NCBI GenBank assembly: GCA_030603505.1
Contig: JAUVXQ010000099.1
Span: 1-5,237, forward strand
Length of the DNA stretch: 5,237 bases
From: Candidatus Heimdallarchaeota archaeon
GTDB lineage: Archaea > Asgardarchaeota > Heimdallarchaeia > Heimdallarchaeales > Heimdallarchaeaceae
Reading direction: 5' to 3'
This document shows positions 1 through 5,237 of the stretch, in pieces. The stretch's first letter is position 1. Every line of letters starts with the position of its first letter. Made by a program: the position numbers and the translations under genes. The notes beneath the pieces were generated by a model. It saw only the letters and a list, made by a program, of their open reading frames with translations. It was not told the origin of the DNA and made no database searches.

Positions 1-1
1 T

Positions 2-1285
2 TTATCAAAAAAATCAAAAGAATATTACAAAGAGCATAGATGGGAATTTCTTTTAATTAATTTGTTTGCAATTTTACCAGACATAGATCTTCTGTTCGGT
101 CTTCACCGTTCATATACACATTCATTAATTCTGCCACTAGCTGTTCTCTTAGGTTGTTTAATGGTAGGGAAAATAGGAGGAGGATTATCGAAAATAAGTG
201 AGAAGGGGTTAAGAATTATCCGATTTATTAAGTTAGCTTGCTATATGTATTTACTTCATATTGTTCTTGATATTGGTTGGGGACCTGTAATGTTTTTCTG
301 GCCATTAGATACTAATTATTATGATTTATCTGTGTTTTTAAGGCTTGAAAACGTTAAGTGGTTATTTCTACCAATGAGTTTTATCGGTTTAATACCATCG
401 TGGAAAGTTTATACTTATTCAGAGGGCCATAGCCAGTTTTTCATCAATTTAAGCCAAGAAGACAGACAATCGATTTATGGTCAGTATTTGGACTTTAAAA
501 TAGAGTATTTTATTTTTCATGTAGTCATTCTTATAGCTTGGATTATAGTCATTTTACTCCCTGCATTTAAAAGGAAAAGGCAAAAAGAAAAATCTTATTT
601 TACTACGTATTTAGTAAAGGGTTTAAAACAGATAACAAGAGAGACAACTCTTGTTGGAGTATTAATACTAGCATTAGGTCTAATTTTAGGACCTTCGATA
701 GGCAGAAGTTATAGTGTATCTCATGTAGTGAATGTAGACTATGTTGCAAGTAATACTCTTTTTGATCCAACATTGGGAGTCATTATAGATAGGGGAGTAT
801 ATGAAAACACAACATTGAGCTATAAATGTAAAACAGGATTAGTAGACTACAATGCATCTGTTATGCTTGTAGAAAACGAAACGTTCTTTGGTTTCTTCAA
901 TTCGTTTTCTAATATAAGCTCTGAATATCAAGCTGGAAATATATCTTATACCGAGTTAATTGTCTCATACTCAGTCCTAGTAGATGATGTAAAAAACTCA
1001 AGTGATGAAGTTTATCAATTAATTGGGGAACAGAACCAACTTGGCATAGATTTTTATTATAATTCTTCTTCAGAAGAAAGCACACTATATTTCTTAGCTC
1101 TCATCGATGAATGGAATTGGACAGAATCGTATGTATATAGATGTACATTAACTATATCACACACATTAGACAGGAGCATAGCTCAGATTGAAGGTGCTGT
1201 CTTAGTTTCTTTGGCATGTGTAATAATTATATTAGACCAGTCCTTTAGTGTGTTAAGAATACGCAAAAAAACAGAAGAAAAATAA
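2..1285 (+). CDS. DUF457/YdjM-type membrane-bound metal-dependent hydrolase, 5' partial
   Basis: The frame is open from base 2 with no stop, so the gene begins before the window and 427 residues are visible; a TTG at 62 is a possible but unconvincing internal start because family-like sequence (a basic stretch, then a hydrophobic segment) lies before it. Counting from that TTG, LPDID (residues 5-9), HRSYTHS (15-21) and HIVLD (66-70), followed by WP at 80-81, match the conserved Asp/His motifs of the DUF457 family, whose members are membrane proteins annotated as metal-dependent hydrolases; their substrate is generally unknown. Hydrophobic segments lie near 22-36, 54-73, 100-113, 148-168, 196-212 and 378-395. 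Unusually, residues about 215-375 form a polar domain, probably outside the cell, with eight N-x-S/T sequons (Asn 249, 264, 272, 284, 293, 312, 334, 352), as expected of a glycosylated archaeal surface domain. The C-terminus is a short basic tail. The family call is fairly sure; function is not. Confidence 0.8.
   Translation, partial: LSKKSKEYYKEHRWEFLLINLFAILPDIDLLFGLHRSYTHSLILPLAVLLGCLMVGKIGGGLSKISEKGLRIIRFIKLACYMYLLHIVLDIGWGPVMFFWPLDTNYYDLSVFLRLENVKWLFLPMSFIGLIPSWKVYTYSEGHSQFFINLSQEDRQSIYGQYLDFKIEYFIFHVVILIAWIIVILLPAFKRKRQKEKSYFTTYLVKGLKQITRETTLVGVLILALGLILGPSIGRSYSVSHVVNVDYVASNTLFDPTLGVIIDRGVYENTTLSYKCKTGLVDYNASVMLVENETFFGFFNSFSNISSEYQAGNISYTELIVSYSVLVDDVKNSSDEVYQLIGEQNQLGIDFYYNSSSEESTLYFLALIDEWNWTESYVYRCTLTISHTLDRSIAQIEGAVLVSLACVIIILDQSFSVLRIRKKTEEK
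1264..1285 (-). terminator. U-rich transcription end for the ATPase/vWA operon
   Basis: Immediately past the vWA stop codon the minus strand reads T-rich, with a run of five T (1278-1282) and a run of seven T (1265-1271). Oligo-T tracts are the known intrinsic termination signal of archaeal RNA polymerase. The tract lies inside the last codons (lysine/glutamate-rich) of the convergent plus-strand gene, so it may be incidental. Confidence 0.35.
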
Positions 1286-1286
1286 G

Positions 1287-2243
1287 TTAAGAGGCCATTT
1301 CTGTTGTCAATTCTACTAGATCTGTATTTTCCTTTAATTCTCTAAGAATTACGTTTGATAATACAGCTATTTCATCAACAAAAGGCATTCTTCTATAGGT
1401 TCTAAAATAAATTACTCGGAAATCTTTTGCTTTTTTGATAAATGGAAGAGGGTTCGTACCAGCTGTTCTTTCTAAATCGCTGATAAGATAAATTATGCGT
1501 TCTGGAGCTGACCCTTGTTTTAACTCATCAAGTGCCATTTCAAGAGCTTCAGAAATGTTAGTTTTTCCTCTACTTTCTAAATCAAGGATTTTCCTGACAA
1601 TCTCATTAGGATGAGTTGCTTCAGCCATTTTTTTAAGTAATTGAGCCTCTGAATCAAACCCTATGATTGCTAAATTGTCTTTTTTTACTGTCAAAGAGAG
1701 CACTGAAGCAGTTAAAACTATTTGATGTATATGTTGTAAAACACTAAGACTTTTGTCTATACATATAACGATGCTACGTTTTCTTTTTTCAGGTTCTCGA
1801 ACAACTATATTATCATAAGTGGGCAAACCACTACCGCTACTTAATATCCGTTGCATAGTCATTTCGAGATCCCATTGATCGCCAGGCTCATAATTCTTAA
1901 AACGAGCAACAGATGAAGCTATTCCTTTAAGGTAGATACGCTTTGCCTTTTCTGTAATGAATGGTATAATTTTATCAAGTATTTCCTTGCGAATTTTAAA
2001 ACTCAACTGTTTTTTTGTGAGAGAATAAAGTTGTATTAGATCCTCTTTAGATATTTTTTCAAGGATTATATTATCAATATCCATTTCATTTAACGTCTTA
2101 GCAACTATATTAGGGTAATTAGTTGCGATTAATCTTAATCCTTCCAAATTTCTTGTTTCTGCTGCTTTTTGAGTAAGTTCAGCTATACGCGCCATATCTT
2201 CTTTGTAATGCCCTAGTTCTAATGAGATATCATTAATTAACAT
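1287..2243 (-). CDS. vWA (MIDAS) domain protein, CoxE/ViaA-like partner of MoxR ATPase
   Basis: A 318-residue protein from the ATG at 2243. Residues 1-150 are a mostly helical, charged N-terminal region, and 155-300 are a von Willebrand factor A fold. The metal-ion-dependent adhesion site is complete: D163-x-S165-x-S167 at the end of strand 1 (CIDKSLSV), T228 in GKTN and D256 in LISDLE. The usual glycine of DxSGS is a leucine here. Such proteins work with MoxR AAA+ ATPases (RavA/ViaA, NorQ/NorD, CbbQ/CbbO, chelatase I/D pairs) as cytoplasmic chaperone-like machines that activate or load metal into a client; the client cannot be told here. The MoxR gene lies just upstream on the same strand. 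The start is doubtful: the frame is open for 34 codons above this ATG, and the only good ribosome binding site (2308-2313) points to a codon at 2303 that is ATC. A start there would add 20 residues. No signal peptide or membrane segment is seen. Confidence 0.85.
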   Translation of the reverse strand: MLINDISLELGHYKEDMARIAELTQKAAETRNLEGLRLIATNYPNIVAKTLNEMDIDNIILEKISKEDLIQLYSLTKKQLSFKIRKEILDKIIPFITEKAKRIYLKGIASSVARFKNYEPGDQWDLEMTMQRILSSGSGLPTYDNIVVREPEKRKRSIVICIDKSLSVLQHIHQIVLTASVLSLTVKKDNLAIIGFDSEAQLLKKMAEATHPNEIVRKILDLESRGKTNISEALEMALDELKQGSAPERIIYLISDLERTAGTNPLPFIKKAKDFRVIYFRTYRRMPFVDEIAVLSNVILRELKENTDLVELTTEMAS

Positions 2244-2307
2244 ACGAGCTTCTTTATTTGAAGAAAAGTGTAGCAGCGGTTCATTCTCTATCGTTTGGTT
2301 GATAGAG

Positions 2308-2313
2308 TCACCT
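2308..2313 (-). promoter_or_regulatory. Strong Shine-Dalgarno (AGGTGA) for the vWA gene
   Basis: AGGTGA is a six-base match to the complement of the usual archaeal 16S rRNA 3' end. It sits just after the ATPase stop codon (2315-2317) and four bases before an in-frame ATC at 2303-2301. It is 64 nt from the annotated vWA ATG at 2243, too far to serve it. Either the vWA gene starts with a non-canonical or mis-sequenced codon at 2303, or the match is chance. Confidence 0.5.
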
Positions 2314-2314
2314 T

Positions 2315-3202
2315 TTATCCTTTTTTTCTTATTATGCGCGTATCCTCATATGTAGAAAGAATTTTAGAGACTATTTCTTCGAGAATGGTTTGTTCAGATT
2401 TTTGACTCGTTGTAGTACATCTGACTTTATGTGAGTGTACAGCAATAACATGAGAAATCAATGTATTTTCATCTATATCTTGATTTTGAGGAAATAATTC
2501 AACTAATTGAATAGCTCCTCTTACAGTAGAAGAGATCTCAAGTTCAGGGTGGTTAATTGTGGTTTGAACTATATCGCACGAGATTTGAATAAGAAGATCA
2601 TCATTTGAACTAGTTCGAAGTTTAACAATTTCTATCATCTCTTCTCTAGATTGGTGATTTACGTTTATCCATATGCAACGATCATAAAACGCTCTAGGGA
2701 GAGGATTCGTGGCTATTGTGTCTTTTGGATTAAAAGTGAATATAGGTATGAAACCTACTTCAGCTTTGATTGTACCAAGTCTGGGAATTGTGATTAATCT
2801 TTCATCTAAAGCTGATAATGCAGCGTTAATGGTCTCAGAAGGAGCTCGATTGGTTTCATTGAAGAAGAATATACCCCCTTTTTCCATTGCTTCAGTTAAA
2901 GGACCAGATATAAAACTTTCTTTAGAAAAACCTTTCTCGAGAACTAATGGTGGATCATACCAACCTTTCAATTTTATAGCTGTAAGATTATTATCTCCGT
3001 CAACACGAATAAAAGGACGTTCTAAACAATCAGAGACAGCTTTAGCCATTTCAGTTTTGCCAGTTCCTATGGGACCTTCAATAATTATTGGGAGGTTTTT
3101 CTCAATAGCTCTAAATATTAAACGAAGTTCTTTATGACGACCAATTATAAGAGTAAACACTTTTTCTAGTGAATCTTTTAAAGATATGCTAGGATTGGTC
3201 AT
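2315..3202 (-). CDS. MoxR-family AAA+ ATPase
   Basis: A 295-residue AAA+ ATPase starting at the ATG at 3202; a TTG seven codons upstream (3223) keeps the frame open, but the ATG lies the right distance from a TATA-like box for a leaderless transcript. In order: the IIGR motif of MoxR proteins near residue 19, Walker A GPIGTGKT (43-50, Lys49), Walker B IFFFNE followed by TNRAP (111-121), sensor 1 Asn158 in FTFNP, arginine finger Arg175 in AFYDRC, and a sensor-2-like arginine (Arg228, STVRG) in the lid domain. The Walker B aspartate is replaced by Asn115, with the catalytic Glu116 kept. Length is normal for MoxR (about 300). MoxR ATPases form hexameric rings that remodel clients together with a vWA partner, which is encoded just downstream in the same orientation. 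Probably a two-gene operon, cytoplasmic. The client is not identifiable from the window. Confidence 0.9.
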   Translation of the reverse strand: MTNPSISLKDSLEKVFTLIIGRHKELRLIFRAIEKNLPIIIEGPIGTGKTEMAKAVSDCLERPFIRVDGDNNLTAIKLKGWYDPPLVLEKGFSKESFISGPLTEAMEKGGIFFFNETNRAPSETINAALSALDERLITIPRLGTIKAEVGFIPIFTFNPKDTIATNPLPRAFYDRCIWINVNHQSREEMIEIVKLRTSSNDDLLIQISCDIVQTTINHPELEISSTVRGAIQLVELFPQNQDIDENTLISHVIAVHSHKVRCTTTSQKSEQTILEEIVSKILSTYEDTRIIRKKG

Positions 3203-3221
3203 TACTAGAGGAACATAGAAC

Positions 3222-3231
3222 AAAAATAAAA
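3222..3231 (-). promoter_or_regulatory. TATA-like box for the ATPase/vWA operon
   Basis: The minus strand reads TTTTATTTTT here. The centre of TTTTATTT is about 26 nt upstream of the ATG at 3202, the spacing expected if transcription starts at the start codon. No Shine-Dalgarno precedes that ATG, which fits a leaderless message. The box lies inside the 103-bp repeat, so an identical copy exists at 4683-4692 with no start codon at the matching distance. Confidence 0.45.
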
Positions 3232-3248
3232 CTCTTGTCGTTTAAGCT

Positions 3249-3293
3249 GAAAAAGAAAGAAAAAAGAAAAAGAAAAGAAGACTAGTAGTCTTC
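3249..3293 (-). terminator. Hairpin plus U-rich tract, terminator downstream of the beta-helix gene
   Basis: Bases 3277-3293 form a perfect 17-nt palindrome (gaagactagtagtcttc), able to fold as a six-pair stem with a five-base loop. On the minus strand it is followed at once by an uninterrupted C/T tract to 3249, mostly T. This resembles an intrinsic terminator and would stop transcripts from the beta-helix gene before the ATPase promoter. The equivalent place in the other repeat copy lacks the palindrome. Confidence 0.5.
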
Positions 3294-3314
3294 AGCAGAT
3301 TTTTCAGGCTTGAC
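3282..3314 (-). pseudogene. 3'-end remnant of a UMF1-type MFS transporter gene
   Basis: Eleven codons read VKPEKSAEDY plus a TAG stop, against VKPEKSAKNY plus TAG at the end of the intact transporter gene (4743-4775). Nothing transporter-like precedes it: the frame continues upstream as a basic, non-membrane stretch and meets a TAG at about 3362. It is therefore a fragment, either carried in with a cassette or left from a deleted paralogue. The two amino-acid differences (K to E, N to D) suggest the fragments came from related but non-identical genes. Confidence 0.7.
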
Positions 3315-3404
3315 AGATAGTCTTATACGTTTAATTCTTCTCAAGAAATTTATTAAGAGCTAGATTTTAAAATCAAGAATGGCTAAGAAAATGGTCAGAA
3401 TATC

Positions 3405-3412
3405 AAAAAAAA
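3405..3412 (-). terminator. T8 tract after the beta-helix gene
   Basis: A run of eight T on the minus strand lies about 20 nt after the beta-helix stop codon (3432-3434), in a 117-bp region without genes (3315-3431). It is a plausible archaeal oligo-T terminator, ahead of the hairpin terminator further downstream. Confidence 0.45.
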
Positions 3413-3431
3413 TAATTTGTGAAAATCTAAA

Positions 3432-4397
3432 TCAGAATGTTATTGATGATGCAAGTGGATTGTGATCATAATGATAAACAGGACCTAGACCATCTATCTG
3501 ATAATCTCCTGTACCAATCCAATCGCTCCAGTAATTATAATCCCAATCATTATTTAAACCATTATCAAAAGCTTGAGAGATTTCTTCTGCTGCGTTGAAA
3601 AGGAAATTGTTGTGAGTCATCGTACAGAATGAAGAATCAGCTAATATTGCATATAATAAGCTGTTGGAAATTGAGTTAAATTGAATAACTAGATTCTCTG
3701 AAAAATATTTAAACACAACGCCTATTTTGTTATTAGATAATGTATTATTATTGATATTTCCGTTTGAAGAGTGACTAATTTCTACAGCAGTTTCGCAGGA
3801 TGAAAAATTACTACTAATTAAGCTGAAATTTGAACAATACAATATTTTAACACCAACTATTGTATAGGATATTGTTTGATTTACAATCTTTACTAAAGAT
3901 GAATTAAAAACAAAAAGCTGGGCATAATGATAAGATATTGTAATATTTTCTTCATTTTCATAGAAACCAATCTCTAATCCATTAATAGTATTATTGGCAA
4001 AATTGTTAAAATATGAGGAATAAGTATCAGAAGAGGAGTTCACACCAATAGACATACTGCTTGATTCAAATGCATTATTGATGAGATTTTCTATGTAAGC
4101 ACTGTGAATCTCAAGACCAGATTTACTGTTAGTAAACGAATTATTAGAAACTGTATGAATTAAACTCCAAGAGATACCGAGAGATCCCCCATCAAAAGTA
4201 TTATCCGAAATAATAACATTCATAGGATTTAGAACATCATAATTACCTTTGTTTATCGAATACAATGATAAATTACTATCCAAAAAAGAACAATTTTGAA
4301 TTGTAAAAGCAAGTTGACCACAACATACACTGATTATTAGGTCTTCAGTAAATACATGATTCTCAATTATATATGGATCTTCGTTGGTTCCTAAACC
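3432..4397 (-). CDS. NosD-like right-handed beta-helix (parallel beta-helix/CASH) protein, main part
   Basis: The open frame begins right after a TAG at 4398-4400 and has no start codon of its own at its beginning: it opens with GLGTNEDPYIIEN, the motif that normally precedes the helix in archaeal NosD-like proteins. It then shows many irregular repeats of about 20-25 residues rich in N-x-F/S and I-x-x-N patterns (for example IISDNTF, TVSNNSF, NINNNTLSNN, THNNFLFN), the asparagine ladders of a parallel beta-helix, and ends with the typical closing motif WDYNYWSDW..GDYQIDG and NPL. The 321 residues continue a membrane-anchored N-terminal segment encoded one frame away (4573-4391). Restored, the protein would be about 380 residues, anchored in the membrane with the helix outside; NxS/T sequons are abundant. 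Such proteins are thought to bind or act on carbohydrate, but substrates are seldom known. A later TTG (4283) keeps the frame but would remove the first helix coils. Confidence 0.8.
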   Translation of the reverse strand, partial: GLGTNEDPYIIENHVFTEDLIISVCCGQLAFTIQNCSFLDSNLSLYSINKGNYDVLNPMNVIISDNTFDGGSLGISWSLIHTVSNNSFTNSKSGLEIHSAYIENLINNAFESSSMSIGVNSSSDTYSSYFNNFANNTINGLEIGFYENEENITISYHYAQLFVFNSSLVKIVNQTISYTIVGVKILYCSNFSLISSNFSSCETAVEISHSSNGNINNNTLSNNKIGVVFKYFSENLVIQFNSISNSLLYAILADSSFCTMTHNNFLFNAAEEISQAFDNGLNNDWDYNYWSDWIGTGDYQIDGLGPVYHYDHNPLASSITF

Positions 4398-4573
4398 CTA
4401 GAGCTATATAATTCCATGGTTTCACGGTTGCAGATATCTACGAAATCGAAATCGCAAGAGGGAGGACTAATATAAATAAATCTATACAATATACCAAACA
4501 ATATTGCACAACAAACCAACATCATAACCATAAAGATAATACCTGGTTTTTTGAGTAATCCCCCTAATTTCAT
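4391..4573 (-). CDS. N-terminal membrane-anchor part of the beta-helix protein, ended by frameshift
   Basis: From the ATG at 4573 this frame encodes about 60 residues: a short basic start (MKLGGLLKKPG), one strongly hydrophobic segment (about residues 11-34), then a polar stretch rich in acidic residues and cysteine that ends in SSRV and TAG. Alone it has no recognisable function. The next frame (-1) continues exactly where a NosD-like protein should go on (GLGTNEDPYIIEN), so this is the signal anchor of the beta-helix gene. Adding one G to the GGG at 4396-4398 would fuse the two frames as SSRGLGTNEDP. A TTG at 4612 lies upstream of the TATA box and is not a likely start. The break may be a sequencing or assembly error or a real inactivating deletion. 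Confidence 0.7.
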   Translation of the reverse strand: MKLGGLLKKPGIIFMVMMLVCCAILFGILYRFIYISPPSCDFDFVDICNRETMELYSSRV

Positions 4574-4595
4574 TATTAAACTAATCTTTTTGAAG

Positions 4596-4602
4596 TTTAT
4601 AT
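4596..4602 (-). promoter_or_regulatory. TATA box of the beta-helix gene
   Basis: The minus strand reads ATATAAA, a good archaeal TATA box, centred 26 nt upstream of the ATG at 4573. No Shine-Dalgarno lies between them. This predicts a leaderless transcript beginning at that ATG and decides the start in its favour over the TTG at 4612. Confidence 0.65.
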
Positions 4603-4620
4603 GTCTTGTCAAGATTTTTA

Positions 4621-4645
4621 AGGAAATTCTTAGGTGGTATTTCCT
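4621..4645. repeat. Inverted repeat upstream of the beta-helix promoter
   Basis: AGGAAAT (4621-4627) and ATTTCCT (4639-4645) are perfect 7-bp arms around an 11-bp spacer. The repeat lies just upstream of the TATA box (4596-4602), outside the 103-bp repeat, where an activator or repressor could bind. Arms of this length in AT-rich DNA may arise by chance. Confidence 0.3.
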
Positions 4646-4672
4646 AGAGATTTAAGGGAATTGAGTAGTGGA

Positions 4673-4775
4673 AACATAGAACAAAAATAAAACTCTTATC
4701 GTTTAAGCTGAAAAAGAAAGAAAAAAGAAAAAGAAAGGAAGACTAGTAATTTTTAGCAGATTTTTCAGGCTTGAC
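4673..4775. repeat. 103-bp direct repeat, copy 2 (transporter-proximal)
   Basis: Partner of 3212-3314, 1461 bp away. It spans the true last codons of the UMF1-type transporter, its U-rich end and the start of the intergenic region. Its TATA-like element (4683-4692) has no ATG about 26 nt downstream, unlike the same element in the other copy. Confidence 0.95.
4710..4742 (-). terminator. U-rich 3' end of the transporter gene
   Basis: Directly after the transporter stop codon the minus strand is pyrimidine-only for 33 nt, mostly T with scattered C. This fits archaeal termination at T-rich tracts. No stable hairpin precedes it in this copy. Confidence 0.5.
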
Positions 4776-5237
4776 CATAACGATGATTCCAAGACCTATT
4801 ACCATCATTATTCCGATAATAAGCATAGCCCAACCATATGTTTTGTAGTTCCAGGTGTCATAAAAGACAATGAATGCAAGACTCCAAATTATTGGGCCTA
4901 TTGCTGCAGAAACTTTACCGGATAATTTTGAAAATCCAAAATATTCACCAAATTTCTCTTTTGGAGCTATTGCAGCAACCATAGCTCTTTGAGCTACCCA
5001 TGTTCCACCTAAAGCAGGTCCTGCTAGTACACCCATTAATATTATCATAATAAATGGGAAATTTGCTCCTGTTTCTATAGGTGCCCAGAAAAATATGCCT
5101 ACAATTCCAAGTGCAATAGCTGCCATCCATAAACCTCCTACTAGAATGAATGCCTTCTTTGCTCCTTTTTTATCTGCAAAGACTCCTATGAAGTATGAAA
5201 AAGCAACAGCTGAAACAGTGGATATTACTATGAATAT
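4743..5237 (-). CDS. UMF1/Atg22-like MFS transporter, C-terminal half (5' end outside window)
   Basis: The frame is open to the window edge, giving the last 164 residues; the N-terminal half lies beyond. Hydrophobic segments are at about 2-20, 31-51, 60-80, 111-126 and 135-155 of the visible part. Between the first two is the major facilitator loop motif GVFADKKGAKKAF (18-30). After the third comes GGTWVAQRAMVAAIAPKEK, then FGEYFGFSKLSGK (to residue 108) and a GPI, which matches the loop before the last two helices of the UMF1 (Atg22-like) branch of the major facilitator superfamily (Q-x-x-R...P...E-x-FGF...GK...GP). These are integral membrane proteins; substrates of prokaryotic members are mostly unproven, with amino-acid efflux known for yeast Atg22. 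The tail KPEKSAKNY is basic and cytosolic. An ATG at 5126 is an internal Met, not the start. The 3' end is duplicated at 3282-3314. Confidence 0.8.
   Translation of the reverse strand: MFIVISTVSAVAFSYFIGVFADKKGAKKAFILVGGLWMAAIALGIVGIFFWAPIETGANFPFIMIILMGVLAGPALGGTWVAQRAMVAAIAPKEKFGEYFGFSKLSGKVSAAIGPIIWSLAFIVFYDTWNYKTYGWAMLIIGIMMVIGLGIIVMVKPEKSAKNY

Larger units (their letters stand above)
3212..3314. repeat. 103-bp direct repeat, copy 1 (ATPase-proximal)
   Basis: Aligns without gaps to 4673-4775, with 5 mismatches out of 103, all transitions. On the minus strand it contains the last ten sense codons and the stop of a UMF1-type transporter, a 33-nt homopyrimidine tract and a TATA-like element, and it ends nine bases before the ATPase start codon. 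The homologous copy covers the genuine 3' end of the transporter gene, so this copy is the displaced one with respect to coding content. Confidence 0.95.

Noticed and set aside
62..64. TTG as start of the DUF457 gene
   Set aside because: The frame is open to the window edge and the preceding 20 codons look coding, so the gene is more likely cut by the window.
2709..3137. 142-codon plus-strand open frame
   Set aside because: It lies wholly antisense to the MoxR ATPase, whose motifs are clear, and its translation has no recognisable domain.
3379..3465. Plus-strand 28-codon frame starting MAKKMVRISKK
   Set aside because: It is short, runs antisense into the end of the beta-helix gene and has no promoter or ribosome binding site.
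4391..4402. Programmed -1 frameshifting to join anchor and beta-helix
   Set aside because: The GGGTTTA string is in the wrong phase for a slippery heptamer in the anchor frame; a missing G explains the break more simply.
3212..4775. Insertion sequence or classical transposon
   Set aside because: No transposase, terminal inverted repeats or short target-site duplication is visible; only the long direct repeat is present.
4945..5130. 61-codon minus-strand open frame
   Set aside because: It is a shifted frame within the transporter gene; its Cys/Arg-rich product is typical of a shadow frame.

Overview
This is an AT-rich window from what looks like an archaeon, probably an Asgard-type lineage. 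Three things point there: TATA-like boxes about 26 nt upstream of ATG codons (leaderless transcription), T-rich transcription ends, and the gene mix (DUF457 membrane hydrolase, MoxR/vWA pair, NosD-like beta-helix surface protein, UMF1-type transporter). The Asgard placement is inferred from the style of the proteins and not from any marker gene.

Layout: a plus-strand DUF457-type membrane metal-dependent hydrolase, cut at its 5' end by the window edge (2-1285), converges with one base to spare on a minus-strand block. In minus-strand transcription order the block is: the C-terminal half of a UMF1/Atg22-like MFS transporter (4743-5237, running off the window); a NosD-like right-handed beta-helix protein with an N-terminal membrane anchor, split by an apparent one-base frameshift (4573-3432); a MoxR-type AAA+ ATPase (3202-2315); and a MIDAS-containing vWA protein (2243-1287, possibly starting further upstream near 2303). 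The ATPase and vWA proteins form a classic MoxR/vWA chaperone-type operon. The other genes have their own promoter or terminator signals and show no obvious functional link to it.

The most unusual structure is a 103-bp direct repeat (3212-3314 and 4673-4775, 5 mismatches, no indels) bracketing the beta-helix gene with a period of 1461 bp. Each copy holds the last 11 codons (including the stop) of the UMF1 gene, its homopyrimidine (U-rich) 3' end and a TATA-like element. The downstream copy ends 9 nt before the ATPase start codon and seems to supply its promoter. This suggests that the beta-helix gene sits in a cassette inserted between the transporter and the ATPase, or that a transporter duplicate was largely deleted. 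In the downstream copy three of the five substitutions complete a perfect palindrome in front of the U-tract, giving a hairpin-plus-U terminator absent from the other copy.

I see no RNA genes, CRISPR array, recognisable transposase or integrase, and no stretch over 300 bases without a gene.
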